Positions 50,161 to 60,777 of a DNA stretch of 64,000 nucleotides are shown in pieces (positions within the stretch are counted from its first letter, which is position 1; each line of letters starts with the position of its first letter). This DNA is from Phycisphaerae bacterium. GTDB taxonomy: Bacteria > Planctomycetota > Phycisphaerae > SM23-33. The position numbers and the translations under genes are program-made. Below the pieces are notes generated by a model. That model had not been told where the DNA came from. It saw only the letters and a list, made by a program, of their open reading frames with translations, and searched no databases. The stretch is from the NCBI GenBank assembly GCA_018335035.1, contig JAGXKT010000001.1, forward strand, positions 62,001 to 126,000, given 5' to 3'.

Positions 50161-52053
50161 CTAATGCTCCCTGATCTGTTGTGTGGCGAAGGGTTGATAC
50201 GGATAGCCGGCCCATTCGACGCCGGCGTGGCTTGAGAACTCCAGCATATTCAGCCGGACGCCGTGGGCAAAGATTGCGATGATGACCATGGCGATGTTGA
50301 GCCCGTGGCCGAAGATCAGCACCGGCGCAGCGCCAAACCACGTGGCCGATTCGGCGAGCTGAGCCGCCATGCCGTTGAACGCGAACGCGATGAAGTACGT
50401 GGCGATACCGACCGCCATGAGGCGGATGTAGCTGATCGTGTCGCCGAAGGTGTTGATTAGCGGCAGCAGTGAGGCGGCGAACCCACCCAGAACACGGACG
50501 ACGGGATTGCGGTTCGGCCGGGCGAACGCTGCGGCCAGTATCAGGCCGCCGACCAGCGCATACACCACCGCTGGTGGCGTCTGGGCCACGTCGGCGAAGA
50601 CCATGTGCCACACGATCAGCAGCATGGCCACGACGATGACGACCCAGCCGACGTCGGCCAGGGCACGCTGGTCCGGGGCCAGAGCGATCACGCGCCGCAC
50701 GTGCGCCAGGGCCATGTGAATCCCGCCGATGATGAAGGCGATCTTCATCAGCAGGAACAGGCCGGCCTGTTCGTTGGCCCGCCACAGCACGGCCGGAGTC
50801 GTCATCGCCCGCGCCGCGGCGCCCCAACCGTCACCGGCGGCAAATAGCGCGCCGTAGTCGGGCACGGTCTCGTCGCCGACGGTTTGCACGTAGCCGCCGC
50901 CCGTGGCCAGCGTCTGCGGCGTGACGCCAAAGTAGTTGGCCGACATCACGCCCCAGGCCAGAGCGCAGACGCCGACCGCCAGCACGAGGTGGGCCTTTTC
51001 GGCCTGCTTGGCCGCCGCCAGGCGGCGGTAGAACAGTCCGCCCAGAAGCAGGAAGATCAGCCCGTAGCCGGCATCACCGATCAGCATGCCGGCAAACAGC
51101 GGCAGGGCGATCATGAAGAACCCCGACAGGTCCATCTCCCGGTAGCCCGGCAGCGTGCCGAGGATGTCGAACAGGCCCTTCGTCGGTCGGGCCCAACGCG
51201 GATAGCGGATCAGCGTCGGCGGCTGCTCGTCTTCGTCCGGGGCGATCTGCTCGACGGCCGTGTCGATGCCCGCCTCGGTAAGGTGACGCGACAGCTTGGA
51301 CGCCTCGTCTGCCGGCACCCAGCCCTGGACCGCAAACAGCCCGCCGGTCGCCAGCCCGCTGCGCTGCGCGGTGGTGTATTCGGCCTTTGCGGCCAACTGC
51401 TCACGCTTCTGGCTCATCACGTCGGTCAGATGCGCCAGGCGACCGAGACGCTCGGTGGTGTCCTTGAGTTGGCGGTCGATCTTCCCGGCCTCGGCCCGGA
51501 GCGTCGGGCGGTCGCGCGACGGCAGGTCGACCGGCTCGGCTGATTCCGGAGCGTCCGGCTCGCGGCCGCGCGTCACGGCCACGACCAAGACCCTCCGCCC
51601 CGATCGCTCGGCGACGACGTGCACGCACTCGGCGTCCACGTCCGCGACCTCGTCGGCCGGCAACTCGTAAAACCACAGCGCCAGGCCGCGCTGTTTGAGG
51701 GCCTCGAACTGTTCCAGTCGTACGTCGCCCCAGGCGGCGAGTGTTTCGATCTGGCGGTGCAGGGATGCCAGCCGTCTGCGACGCTCGGCGTTGTCCCGCT
51801 CGATCCGGAGCACCTCCGCGGCCGCGTCGGCCGGCTCGACCTCGGGTGTCTCGCCCGCCGGGTCGATCGATTCGAGAATCTGCATCGCCCGGTCGAGGTT
51901 GGCGATCGCCGTGGTGGTTTCCTCGTCCGGCGCGGCGGCAGCCGGATCGACCGGCGTGATGTGCACCACGCCGCGGTCGGCCAGGGCGTCCAGCAGGCAG
52001 TTGCGTTCGGTTGCCCGGCCGACGACATAAACCTTTGACATCTTTGCGATCAT
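50161..52053 (-). CDS. ntpI: V/A-type ATPase subunit I (a subunit)
   Basis: A 630-residue stator subunit. The first half is cytoplasmic with long coiled-coil segments (about 85-320); the second half has seven to eight membrane helices (about 350-600) that supply the ion half-channels. Hydrophobic C-terminal helices and RLMAVGIATYFIAFAFNG fit the family. The ATG at 52053 overlaps the stop of subunit D (ATGA). The conserved arginine of the channel is probably the one in the RLMAVG helix. Confidence 0.9.
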   Translation of the reverse strand: MIAKMSKVYVVGRATERNCLLDALADRGVVHITPVDPAAAAPDEETTTAIANLDRAMQILESIDPAGETPEVEPADAAAEVLRIERDNAERRRRLASLHRQIETLAAWGDVRLEQFEALKQRGLALWFYELPADEVADVDAECVHVVAERSGRRVLVVAVTRGREPDAPESAEPVDLPSRDRPTLRAEAGKIDRQLKDTTERLGRLAHLTDVMSQKREQLAAKAEYTTAQRSGLATGGLFAVQGWVPADEASKLSRHLTEAGIDTAVEQIAPDEDEQPPTLIRYPRWARPTKGLFDILGTLPGYREMDLSGFFMIALPLFAGMLIGDAGYGLIFLLLGGLFYRRLAAAKQAEKAHLVLAVGVCALAWGVMSANYFGVTPQTLATGGGYVQTVGDETVPDYGALFAAGDGWGAAARAMTTPAVLWRANEQAGLFLLMKIAFIIGGIHMALAHVRRVIALAPDQRALADVGWVVIVVAMLLIVWHMVFADVAQTPPAVVYALVGGLILAAAFARPNRNPVVRVLGGFAASLLPLINTFGDTISYIRLMAVGIATYFIAFAFNGMAAQLAESATWFGAAPVLIFGHGLNIAMVIIAIFAHGVRLNMLEFSSHAGVEWAGYPYQPFATQQIREH

Positions 52054-52712
52054 GTCGCCATGGCCTCCTCGGCGTTGCCGGACCCGGGCGTGCCGCTGTA
52101 GGCCGACTCCGACTCGGCCAGCTTGCTCTTGGCGATTTTGGCGCGGGCGACCTGGGCGGTCTGACGGTCGCCCAGGGCGATGCGGATGCGGCGAATGTTC
52201 TCGCGTGTCTCGGGGATCTTGACCTTTTCGAAGAGGTTGACGCGCTGCGTGACCTTGGTCAGCTCGTAGCTCAGCAGCTCGTACTCGCGGCTGAGTACGT
52301 CCAGTTCCGCCTGGTGGCGGGCGATCTCGCGCAGGTCGGCCAGGGCGCGGTCCACCCACGGCGGCGTGGCGAACAAGCTGTACCGCGCCTCGGGAAAGGT
52401 GGCGCTTTCGAATCGTGGCACGTTGATGCCGGCGACGTTGGCCGTGGAGGTTTGGATGTCCTCGAATTCGGCCAGACCGCGAAAATCAACGCCGGCGAGG
52501 TCCTTGAGCACCGGTTCGTACGGCTCAAGCTTCTTGCGGGCACGATCCGTCGCTTCGCGAACCTCGTCCTGCTTGGCCGCGACGTCACGGACCGAGACCT
52601 GCAACTGCTGCTGCTTGAGCTTCAAGATGGGCAGAAACCGCTCGTAGCGGCGCAGCAGGTCGCGCTGGCGTCGCATCTCCGGGCGGGTAAGTTTTACCTT
52701 TCGTTTAGCCAT
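52050..52712 (-). CDS. ntpD: V/A-type ATPase subunit D (central shaft)
   Basis: A 220-residue, almost wholly helical coiled-coil protein that forms the rotating axle. N-terminal KVKLTRPEMRRQRDLL and the C-terminal LTKVTQRVNLFEKVKIPETRENIRRIRIALGD segment are diagnostic. The stop overlaps the subunit I start. No gene for subunit F or G was recognised nearby. Confidence 0.92.
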   Translation of the reverse strand: MAKRKVKLTRPEMRRQRDLLRRYERFLPILKLKQQQLQVSVRDVAAKQDEVREATDRARKKLEPYEPVLKDLAGVDFRGLAEFEDIQTSTANVAGINVPRFESATFPEARYSLFATPPWVDRALADLREIARHQAELDVLSREYELLSYELTKVTQRVNLFEKVKIPETRENIRRIRIALGDRQTAQVARAKIAKSKLAESESAYSGTPGSGNAEEAMAT

Positions 52713-52763
52713 GTATATTGCGGATTGCGCCCATACGGGCGGCCGTATGGCCGCAATCGGCAG

Positions 52764-54131
<1,368 letters not shown>

Positions 54132-54157
54132 CGTTTCACGCACCTCAAAACGGCCTT

Positions 54158-54292
54158 GCGACACAGAGATTCTTGAGGTCGAAGATCGAAGAGCGACGTT
54201 CGACGTTCGATGTTCGACGTGCCGCATTCGCTACGAACTTCGACTTTCGAACTTCGACCTTGTCGTTTGTTGTCTCTGTTCCTCTGTGTAGC
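54158..54292. repeat. 7-nt array in inverted arms between ATPase subunits A and B
   Basis: Plus-strand units of 7 nt run without interruption from 54179 to 54220 (TCGAAGA, TCGAAGA, GCGACGT, TCGACGT, TCGATGT, TCGACGT) and from 54233 to 54260 (ACGAACT, TCGACTT, TCGAACT, TCGACCT). The arms pair: GGTCGAAGATCGAA (54177-54190) with TTCGAACTTCGACC (54246-54259), one mismatch in 14. Outer arms GACACAGAGA and CTCTGTTCCTCTGTGT extend the possible stem. Confidence 0.85.
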
Positions 54293-54299
54293 GTATTTT

Positions 54300-56252
54300 T
54301 CATTCAGCGGCGGTCGCTTCTTGCGGCTCGGCCTGCTTGCTCTCGTCGCTTTCCTGCGCGCCGGTTCGGCCCTTGGCGGCGATGAACGCCTCGATCTCGC
54401 CGAGGATGCGCTTGAACTCCTCGCTGCGGCCTTCGACGATCTCTTCTTCCGAGCGCGTCTGGTCCTTGCCGCCTTCGTTCTCGCCTTCGCCTTGCTTCTG
54501 ATCGCCCTGGTCGGCGCCCGGTTCCTGGGGCTGGGCTTGGCCGTTCGGTGTTGTTGTTTCTTCTTCGGTCTCGTGTTCGTTGGTACCCTCGGGCAGCCAG
54601 GGGGCATAGTTCCAGTTGCGGAACAGGTCGGTCGCGCGGAACATGACCTTCCGCGCGTCGTCCTTGTTTTCGAAGCCGAAATCCAGGTCAACGACGTCCA
54701 GGACCTTCCCGAAGACAAATTCCTGGCGTTCGCGCGGCGTGGCCGCGTCAACCGGGTCGAAGGCGTTCTGCTGGAGATAGACGCTGTCGACGAACTCGGC
54801 CTTAAGCATGGCGGTAAAGTCGTCGATGGGCGTGCCTTCCTCGCCGACGACGGTCATCATCTGCCGCACCTCGTTGCCCCGCCGTAACAGGGCGCGGACG
54901 CGCCCGGCTTTCTTGGCGTCGATAATGCCGGTGTACTGGCTCCAGGAGTCCAGCGGGTCGATCGCCGGGTAGCGCCGGGCGTCGGACCGCTCGCGCGACA
55001 GTCCATGAAAAGCCCCGACGACCTTCAGCGTGCCTTGTGTGACGGGCTCCTCGAAGTTACCCCCGGCCGGGCTGACCGTTCCGCCGACCGTCACGGAGGC
55101 GGTGCGCCCGTCGTTCAGCTCCACGGCTCCGGCACGCTCGTAGAAATCGGCGATGCGGCTTTCCAGGTAGGCCGGGTAGGCCTCCTCGCCGGGAATCTCC
55201 TCCAGCCGCCCGGAGATCTCACGCATCGCCTGAGCCCACCGGCTGGTCGAGTCGGCCAGTAGAAGCACGTCCAGGCCCATCTGGCGGTAGTACTCGGCCA
55301 GCGTTACGCCCGTGTAGACCGACGCGTCGCGTGCGGCGACGGGCATCGCCGACGTGTTGCAGACGATGATGGTCCGCTCCATGAGCGACTTGCCGGTTCG
55401 CGGGTCGGTCAGCTCGGGGAACTCGCGGATAGTCTCGACGACTTCACCGGCTCGCTCGCCGCAGGCGGTCAGCACGACCACGTCGATCTCGGCGTGGCGC
55501 GAGGTGATCTGCTGGAGGACGGTCTTGCCCGCCCCAAACGGGCCCGGGATGCAATACGTGCCGCCGCGCACGACGGGGAACATCGTGTCGATGATGCGGA
55601 CGCGTGTCACCAGCGGGTCGGACGGCATAAGCCGCCGCTTGAATGCGCTCATCTCGCGCTTGACCGGCCAATCCTGCTGCATGGTCACTGGATGCTCGTT
55701 GCCGTCAGCGTCGGTGAGCGTGGCGATTGTGTCGGCGACCGTGTATTCGCCGGCCTTGGCGACGGATGCGACCTTGTATTCGCCGCGCCATGCGAACGGC
55801 ACCATGATCTGATGCGTGAACATGCCCTCGGGAACGAAGCCCAGGACGTCGCCGGCGCGGACGGTCGCGCCTGTTTCCGCTGTGGGGGTGAAGGCCCACT
55901 TGGCTTCCGTATTCAACCCGTGGATGTAGTGTCCGGGCTCGAGGAAGTAGCCCACTGCGTCAGCGAGCTCGGGCAGCGGGTTCTGGAGCCCGTCATAGAT
56001 CTGCCCCAGCAACCCCGGGCCCAGCGTCACCGAGAGCATCTCGTCGCGGAAGGTCACCTTGTCGCCGACCTTCAGTCCGCGGGTCTCCTCGAAGACCTGC
56101 AAGTCGGCCAGCTTGCCGCGAACGCGGATGACCTCGCTGAGCAACTCGGCGCCGTCTTGGCGATGGCAGGTCCCCACGGCGTTCTGGACGACACGTCCGT
56201 CGATTTCCGCGATCACCATGTTTCCGAAGCATGCGACGATCTTTCCAGTCAC
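54300..56252 (-). CDS. ntpA: V/A-type ATPase subunit A (catalytic)
   Basis: A 650-residue catalytic subunit. Walker A GPFGAGKT (237-244), the non-homologous region typical of V-type A subunits (about 115-200), DSTSRWAQAMREIS and the LEEIPGEEAYPAYL motif. The C-terminus carries an acidic, low-complexity tail of about 65 residues (585-650) not usual in the family. The GTG at 56252 follows GAGAGG. The stop precedes a 168-bp spacer with the 7-nt array, then subunit B. Confidence 0.95.
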   Translation of the reverse strand: MTGKIVACFGNMVIAEIDGRVVQNAVGTCHRQDGAELLSEVIRVRGKLADLQVFEETRGLKVGDKVTFRDEMLSVTLGPGLLGQIYDGLQNPLPELADAVGYFLEPGHYIHGLNTEAKWAFTPTAETGATVRAGDVLGFVPEGMFTHQIMVPFAWRGEYKVASVAKAGEYTVADTIATLTDADGNEHPVTMQQDWPVKREMSAFKRRLMPSDPLVTRVRIIDTMFPVVRGGTYCIPGPFGAGKTVLQQITSRHAEIDVVVLTACGERAGEVVETIREFPELTDPRTGKSLMERTIIVCNTSAMPVAARDASVYTGVTLAEYYRQMGLDVLLLADSTSRWAQAMREISGRLEEIPGEEAYPAYLESRIADFYERAGAVELNDGRTASVTVGGTVSPAGGNFEEPVTQGTLKVVGAFHGLSRERSDARRYPAIDPLDSWSQYTGIIDAKKAGRVRALLRRGNEVRQMMTVVGEEGTPIDDFTAMLKAEFVDSVYLQQNAFDPVDAATPRERQEFVFGKVLDVVDLDFGFENKDDARKVMFRATDLFRNWNYAPWLPEGTNEHETEEETTTPNGQAQPQEPGADQGDQKQGEGENEGGKDQTRSEEEIVEGRSEEFKRILGEIEAFIAAKGRTGAQESDESKQAEPQEATAAE

Positions 56253-56300
56253 GGTCTATACCTCTCTAATGCCGAAGGGCGAAGTACGAATAACGGATCA

Positions 56301-56420
56301 ATGATGAAGCTCGAATGGCGAACGAATGACGAAGCTTGAATGACGAAGGCACGATACCCGCCGGCGCGTTTATCATTCGGCATTCGGACTTCGTTCGATA
56401 TTCGGGCGCGCTCATTCGGA
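56301..56420. repeat. 7-nt arrays between DUF2764 gene and subunit A
   Basis: Left array 56301-56346 on the plus strand: ATGATGA, AGCTCGA, ATGGCGA, (ACGA), ATGACGA, AGCTTGA, ATGACGA. Right array in the opposite sense: ATTCGGC (56375), ATTCGGA (56382), ATTCGGG (56400), ATTCGGA (56414). The last unit runs into the final codons of the DUF2764 gene. Inverted arms, with roughly 30 nt between. Confidence 0.75.
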
Positions 56421-57122
56421 TTTCTCTGCTTCCAGTCGTTCCCAGCGTCGCAGCAGCGACAGCTTGGCCGCGTAGGCGGCGACCTCGTCGTCGGCGAAGC
56501 TGAAATACGCGTCATGGGCGACCAACCAGTGCCATCGCCACCGGTCCAGCGCCCGCAGGCCGTCCAGTGGATTGGCGGCCGACGTCCAGGCGATGACCGC
56601 CTCGGAGACCTCCTCGTCGCCTGCCAGATCCGGCGCGACGAGGTAGTCCTCGGCGACCAGCTCCAGGGCCTTGGTTCGCTCGCGCGCCAAGGCGTTCCGG
56701 AGGGCAACTTCCCATTCCACCCAGGCGGCGAGGAACTCACTGCCGGTCTGCCGCGCGGTCGCCGCGGCGTGGCGGAAATACGCCTCCCAGACTGCGTCGA
56801 CGCCGGTCCGTGCGGAGGCGTTGCCAGTGTCGGTCTCGCCGCCGGTCAGGTGGGCCGGCAGGGGCGCCTCGCCGCGGAGTTGATCGCTGCCCAGAACGGC
56901 CGGGCTTCGCAGAGCATCGTTTGTCGTCGCGTCGACCTCCCCGGCGAGCACGGCATCGCGCAGCCGGAGGTCGTCGGCAAGCAACACGGTGTCGACCAAC
57001 ACCAGCGGCCCGTCCGCCTCGGCGGTTATGCGGCGCAGTTCGCGCGGCGTCAGCGGCGGGGCGGCGCCGGGGTCGCCCAAAGCGGGCAGCATGGTCAGAA
57101 GGTAGTAGTTCTGCGAGCCCAT
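56412..57122 (-). CDS. DUF2764 protein, V/A-type ATPase subunit C-like
   Basis: A 236-residue helical protein starting MGSQNYYLLTMLP, the typical DUF2764 N-terminus. Family members occur in V/A-type ATPase operons between subunits E and A, in the place of subunit C, and are presumed to link the shaft to the membrane ring. Nine bases after the subunit E stop. No other subunit C candidate is in the operon. Confidence 0.85.
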   Translation of the reverse strand: MGSQNYYLLTMLPALGDPGAAPPLTPRELRRITAEADGPLVLVDTVLLADDLRLRDAVLAGEVDATTNDALRSPAVLGSDQLRGEAPLPAHLTGGETDTGNASARTGVDAVWEAYFRHAAATARQTGSEFLAAWVEWEVALRNALARERTKALELVAEDYLVAPDLAGDEEVSEAVIAWTSAANPLDGLRALDRWRWHWLVAHDAYFSFADDEVAAYAAKLSLLRRWERLEAEKSE

Positions 57123-57131
57123 CCGTGGGAC

Positions 57132-57818
57132 CTAGTCGCCCCCGTTGGCATTCCGCTCGTCTTGTTGGCCGACGTGCGCCGTCGCGTCCCCGTCGCTCAT
57201 CGCCTCGCGGAGCAGTTCGCCCAGCGAGGGCTTGACGATCTCGGTGAGGTTCTGGACGACCGCATCAAGCGTGACCTCCACGTTGCCCCCGTCGGCGATT
57301 TCGTACTCGAAGCCGGCCTCGCGGAGCGTACCCTTCAGGTCGATCGCCGTGTGGTCGCCGCCGACGCTCTCCTGTCCGAGTTCGCGCAAAGCCCAATCCA
57401 CGAGTTGGTCGCGGATCGTGTCCGGTACGTTGATTCGAATCGCCCGCTTGTGTTCGCATTCGCTCTTGGCGTACATCAACACCAGTTCGTGCAGCACGCG
57501 CCCAAGGAAGTCTGGATCGTCGAGCTTCTCCCGCGACGCCTGGGCTGCCAGCGCCGACAACCCCTTGCTCAGCCGCTCGCGCAGCTTCAGCGCCGTGTCG
57601 CGTGCCGCGATCTGAAGGTCCGTCTTGCCGCGGTGGACGATCCTTTCGGCCTCGGCCTTGGCGTCGGCGATGATAGTCTCGGCCTGCTCTCGCGCCTCTT
57701 GGAGAACCTGCTGTTTCTCCGCTTCCGCCTGGGTCTTAAGCTTGTCGGCCTTCTGCTTGCCGGCCTCGACACCCTCGGCCTGAAGCTTCGCGACGAATGA
57801 TTCGATGGTTTCAGGCAT
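57132..57818 (-). CDS. ntpE: V/A-type ATPase subunit E (peripheral stalk)
   Basis: A 228-residue subunit. The first 100 residues are a Lys/Glu/Ala-rich coiled coil (LQEAREQAETIIADAKAEAE); the rest is the compact head domain (IRINVPDTIRDQL; VEVTLDAVVQNLTEIVKPSLGELL). First gene of the operon; ACAGGAGTCAGAC precedes the ATG. The 124-bp gap upstream holds a 13-nt palindrome AGGACGCCGTCCT near 57855 and no clear promoter. Confidence 0.9.
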   Translation of the reverse strand: MPETIESFVAKLQAEGVEAGKQKADKLKTQAEAEKQQVLQEAREQAETIIADAKAEAERIVHRGKTDLQIAARDTALKLRERLSKGLSALAAQASREKLDDPDFLGRVLHELVLMYAKSECEHKRAIRINVPDTIRDQLVDWALRELGQESVGGDHTAIDLKGTLREAGFEYEIADGGNVEVTLDAVVQNLTEIVKPSLGELLREAMSDGDATAHVGQQDERNANGGD

Positions 57819-57942
57819 GTCTGACTCCTGTGTATACGTCCATGCGGCACGCAGGACGGCGTCCTACGGCCGTTCATAATGCATTCGTGTTTCATCACGA
57901 CCGGTGGGACCACAAGCATTGTCGATCAGGCGGGACAGGGCC

Positions 57943-59214
57943 TTAGCTGTTCTTGCACTGCCCGAAGATCATGCGCCCGGCCGATGTTTGCAGCACGCTG
58001 GTCACGGCGATTTCCACCTCCTCACCGATTCGGTCGCGACCCTTCTCGACCACCACCATGGTTCCGTCGTCAAGGTAGCCAACGCCCTGTCCCGTCTCCT
58101 CGCCGGGCTTGACGACCTTGACGCGCATCGACTCGCCGGGCAATACCACGGGCTTCAGTGCATTGGCTAGATCGTTGATGTTGATGACTGTCACGTCATG
58201 CAGCCGCGCGACCTTGTTCAGATTATAGTCGTTGGTGACGACGCGCGCGTCGAGGTGTCCCGCCAGCGCGACCAGCTTGGCGTCCGCCTCCTTGATCTCC
58301 CGAACGCCCGGCGTCGTCACGTCCATAATGCGGATGTCCAGCTTGTCGCTGCTGCGCAGGCGATTGAGCACGTCCAGGCCGCGCCGACCCCGGTTGCGCT
58401 TCAACTTGTTGTCCGAATCGGCGATCCCTTGCAGCTCGGCCAGTATGAACCGCGGCACGATCACTTCCGCATCGAAAATCCGTGTCTCGGCGATGTCGGC
58501 GATGCGGCCGTCGATGATGGCTGACGTGTCCAGAAGCAATGGCTGCGTGCCTTTCGCCTGGCGCGAGAACTCCACGTAGGGAATGACAAAACGGAAATCG
58601 TCCTTGGTCTGCAAGACGAAGCTGACGCACAAGAACACGGCCGTCGCACCCAGCACCAGCTTGACCAGCTGCAATGCTTGTACGTGGGCTCGGTATGTTG
58701 CGTAGGCCTCCAGGCGGCGGTCGTACGCCTCCTTCTTCTGAACATACGCTTGCAGAGCGGATGCGTAGGCCGCGCTGTCATCTGCCGAGGTGGCCTCGAT
58801 CGCGCCTGGGGCCGCCCGGACGGTCGCGTCGGATACACCGCCCCGGTCGGCCGCGGCGCCGTCGACGATGGGCGACCTCTGCTCCGGCGGCTCGGGCGGC
58901 AGGCCCGGATGCGACGCCGGGGGTGGACTCGGCACGAACGACGCGACGAGGTTGACGATGAGCGACAGGGCGTAGGCAATCACCAGTCCCCCCAGCAACC
59001 CGAAAAACAAGCCCCCAATAACCTGAAGATGTTTGCGACGCCACAGCCAATCGATCAGCATCACGCCAACGGCCAGCAACGGCGGCAGCAGGAGATACGC
59101 GTACACCACCTTGGAGGACGTGCCCTGCTGGTAAATCTCCGGCTGGAAGGCGTAGCTGAGTGTTGCGCCGAGCACCACCAGCAGGAAGATCACCCGTATC
59201 GCATGTAGAGCCAT
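57943..59214 (-). CDS. PIN-TRAM domain membrane protein (YacL-like)
   Basis: A 423-residue protein: four membrane helices (about 5-25, 38-58, 72-97 and near 185), an Ala/Pro-rich loop, a PIN-type nuclease domain ([16 protein letters not shown] onward, with acidic residues Asp in DTSAIIDGR and further Asp in [15 protein letters not shown]), and a C-terminal TRAM RNA-binding domain ([16 protein letters not shown]). This is the architecture of YacL-type proteins. Start: ATG at 59214 follows GAGGA; ATG 59229 lacks a site. The Firmicutes relatives are near ispD; here the neighbour is the ATPase operon. Confidence 0.85.
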   Translation of the reverse strand: MALHAIRVIFLLVVLGATLSYAFQPEIYQQGTSSKVVYAYLLLPPLLAVGVMLIDWLWRRKHLQVIGGLFFGLLGGLVIAYALSLIVNLVASFVPSPPPASHPGLPPEPPEQRSPIVDGAAADRGGVSDATVRAAPGAIEATSADDSAAYASALQAYVQKKEAYDRRLEAYATYRAHVQALQLVKLVLGATAVFLCVSFVLQTKDDFRFVIPYVEFSRQAKGTQPLLLDTSAIIDGRIADIAETRIFDAEVIVPRFILAELQGIADSDNKLKRNRGRRGLDVLNRLRSSDKLDIRIMDVTTPGVREIKEADAKLVALAGHLDARVVTNDYNLNKVARLHDVTVININDLANALKPVVLPGESMRVKVVKPGEETGQGVGYLDDGTMVVVEKGRDRIGEEVEIAVTSVLQTSAGRMIFGQCKNS

Positions 59215-59496
59215 TGCCGTTATCCTCATGGGACGGACGCCGGCGACATTGTGCCGCCCACGCTACGTGCGGGCAAATCATATCATGCCGATGTTCCTCA
59301 CGAAAGACGCCGCCCGAGATGCAACGATTGCCTTGTCGCCGCTCCTCGACACGCCACGGTTCCGACGCCTCCGTCGGTCGGTGACGCCAACGCCGCCGTT
59401 GGGGCCTTCGTCGTGGGTGGTTCCTTGACGCGAGCGGACGGTAGGCGTACAAGGACCGGACTTTGTCGATGAATCGTCGCTATATGGAGAGACGCC

Positions 59497-60678
59497 ATGA
59501 GCGCTGCACGCGAACTGATCGACGCGACCGATACGTACATCATCCCGAGCTACGGGCAGCGTGTGCTGGCGGCCGAGCGGGGCGAGGGCGCGCGCCTGTG
59601 GGACGCCGACGGCAAGGAGTATATCGACTTCTTCGCCGGCTTCGGCGGCGCGGGCATCGGCGGGCATTGCCATCCGAAGATCGCCGACGCCGTCCAGTGC
59701 CAGGCGCGGACGCTGTGGTGTCACGGGAACTTTTTTACGAGTCGCCCGCAGGTGGACCTGGCGCGGCGGATCGTCGAGAACGGTTTCGGCGGGAAGGTGT
59801 TTTTCGGTCACAGCGGCGCCGACGCGGTGGAGGCGGCGTTGAAGCTGGTCCGCCGCGTCGCCGGCGACGGGCGCTACAAGATTATCAGCTTCCATGGCTG
59901 CTTCCACGGACGGTCGATGGGCGCGCTGTCGCTGACGCCGGAGAAGTACCAGGCCGGCTTCGAGCCGATGCTGCCGGGCAACGTCAAGGCCGACTACGGC
60001 GACCTCGACAGCGTCGCGGCGCTGATCGACGACGAAACGGCCGGGGTGTTCGTCGAGCCCATCCAAGGCGAGGGCGGCGTGAATGTTCCGGACGCGTCGT
60101 TCCTGAAAGGATTGCGCACGCTCTGCGACGAGAGGGGCCTGGTGCTCGTGTGCGACGAGGTCTGGACGGGCCCGGCGCGGACGGGACGGTGGTACGCGCA
60201 TCAGCATTTTGGCATCGAGCCGGACGTGATGACGCTGGCCAAGGCGCTCGGCGGCGGGGCGCCGATCAGCGCGTGCGTCGCGTCGCCGAAATACGCGGAC
60301 GTGCTGAGCCCCGGGACGCACGCCTCGACGATGGGTGGCAACCCGCTGTGTGCTGCGGGCGGGGTGGCGGCGATGGACCTGATCGCCGAGGAAGGGCTGG
60401 TCGACCGAGCGGCCGAGAAGGGCGCGTGGCTTTGCCGGACGCTGCGCGAGGCGCAGATCGGCTGCGTGCGCGAGGTGCGGGGGCATGGCATGCTGATCGG
60501 TATCGAGCTGGACGCCGGCGTCGAGGCCAGGCCGCTGTTCCTCGAAGCGATGCAGCGCGGGCTGCTGATCGGCTATGCCCAGACGAACGTGCTGCGCCTG
60601 GCGCCGCCGCTGATCACGCCGGACGACCTGCTGGACCGCGGCGTGGGCATGCTGGTAGACCTGCTACGAAGCGCATAA
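59497..60678 (+). CDS. argD: Class III aminotransferase, acetylornithine aminotransferase-like
   Basis: A 393-residue PLP enzyme. ArgD-like motifs: RLWDADGKEYIDFFAGFGG, GHCHPKI, VEPIQGEGG, CDEVWTGPARTG, and the PLP lysine in TLAKALGGGAPISA. It most likely converts N-acetylglutamate semialdehyde to acetylornithine; other class III substrates (ornithine, 4-aminobutyrate) remain possible. GGAGAG precedes the ATG. Confidence 0.82.
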   Translation: MSAARELIDATDTYIIPSYGQRVLAAERGEGARLWDADGKEYIDFFAGFGGAGIGGHCHPKIADAVQCQARTLWCHGNFFTSRPQVDLARRIVENGFGGKVFFGHSGADAVEAALKLVRRVAGDGRYKIISFHGCFHGRSMGALSLTPEKYQAGFEPMLPGNVKADYGDLDSVAALIDDETAGVFVEPIQGEGGVNVPDASFLKGLRTLCDERGLVLVCDEVWTGPARTGRWYAHQHFGIEPDVMTLAKALGGGAPISACVASPKYADVLSPGTHASTMGGNPLCAAGGVAAMDLIAEEGLVDRAAEKGAWLCRTLREAQIGCVREVRGHGMLIGIELDAGVEARPLFLEAMQRGLLIGYAQTNVLRLAPPLITPDDLLDRGVGMLVDLLRSA

Positions 60679-60697
60679 CCGAATCGCGGCCGCTATC

Positions 60698-60716
60698 GGC
60701 GGGGGCGCTGCCCGCC
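60698..60716. terminator. Possible hairpin between convergent genes
   Basis: GGCGGG-GGCGCTG-CCCGCC in the 99-bp gap between argD and the guanylyltransferase gene. No T-tract. Confidence 0.3.
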
Positions 60717-60777
60717 TCGCTCGGTTTAGCCGATGTGGCGCGTTGGAGCAGGCCCGGCCGCGTCGTATCGGCTTGCG

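Noticed and set aside
57840-57870. Palindrome AGGACGCCGTCCT upstream of the ATPase operon as a terminator
   Set aside because: No loop and no T-tract, so it cannot form a standard terminator hairpin; at most it is a protein-binding site.
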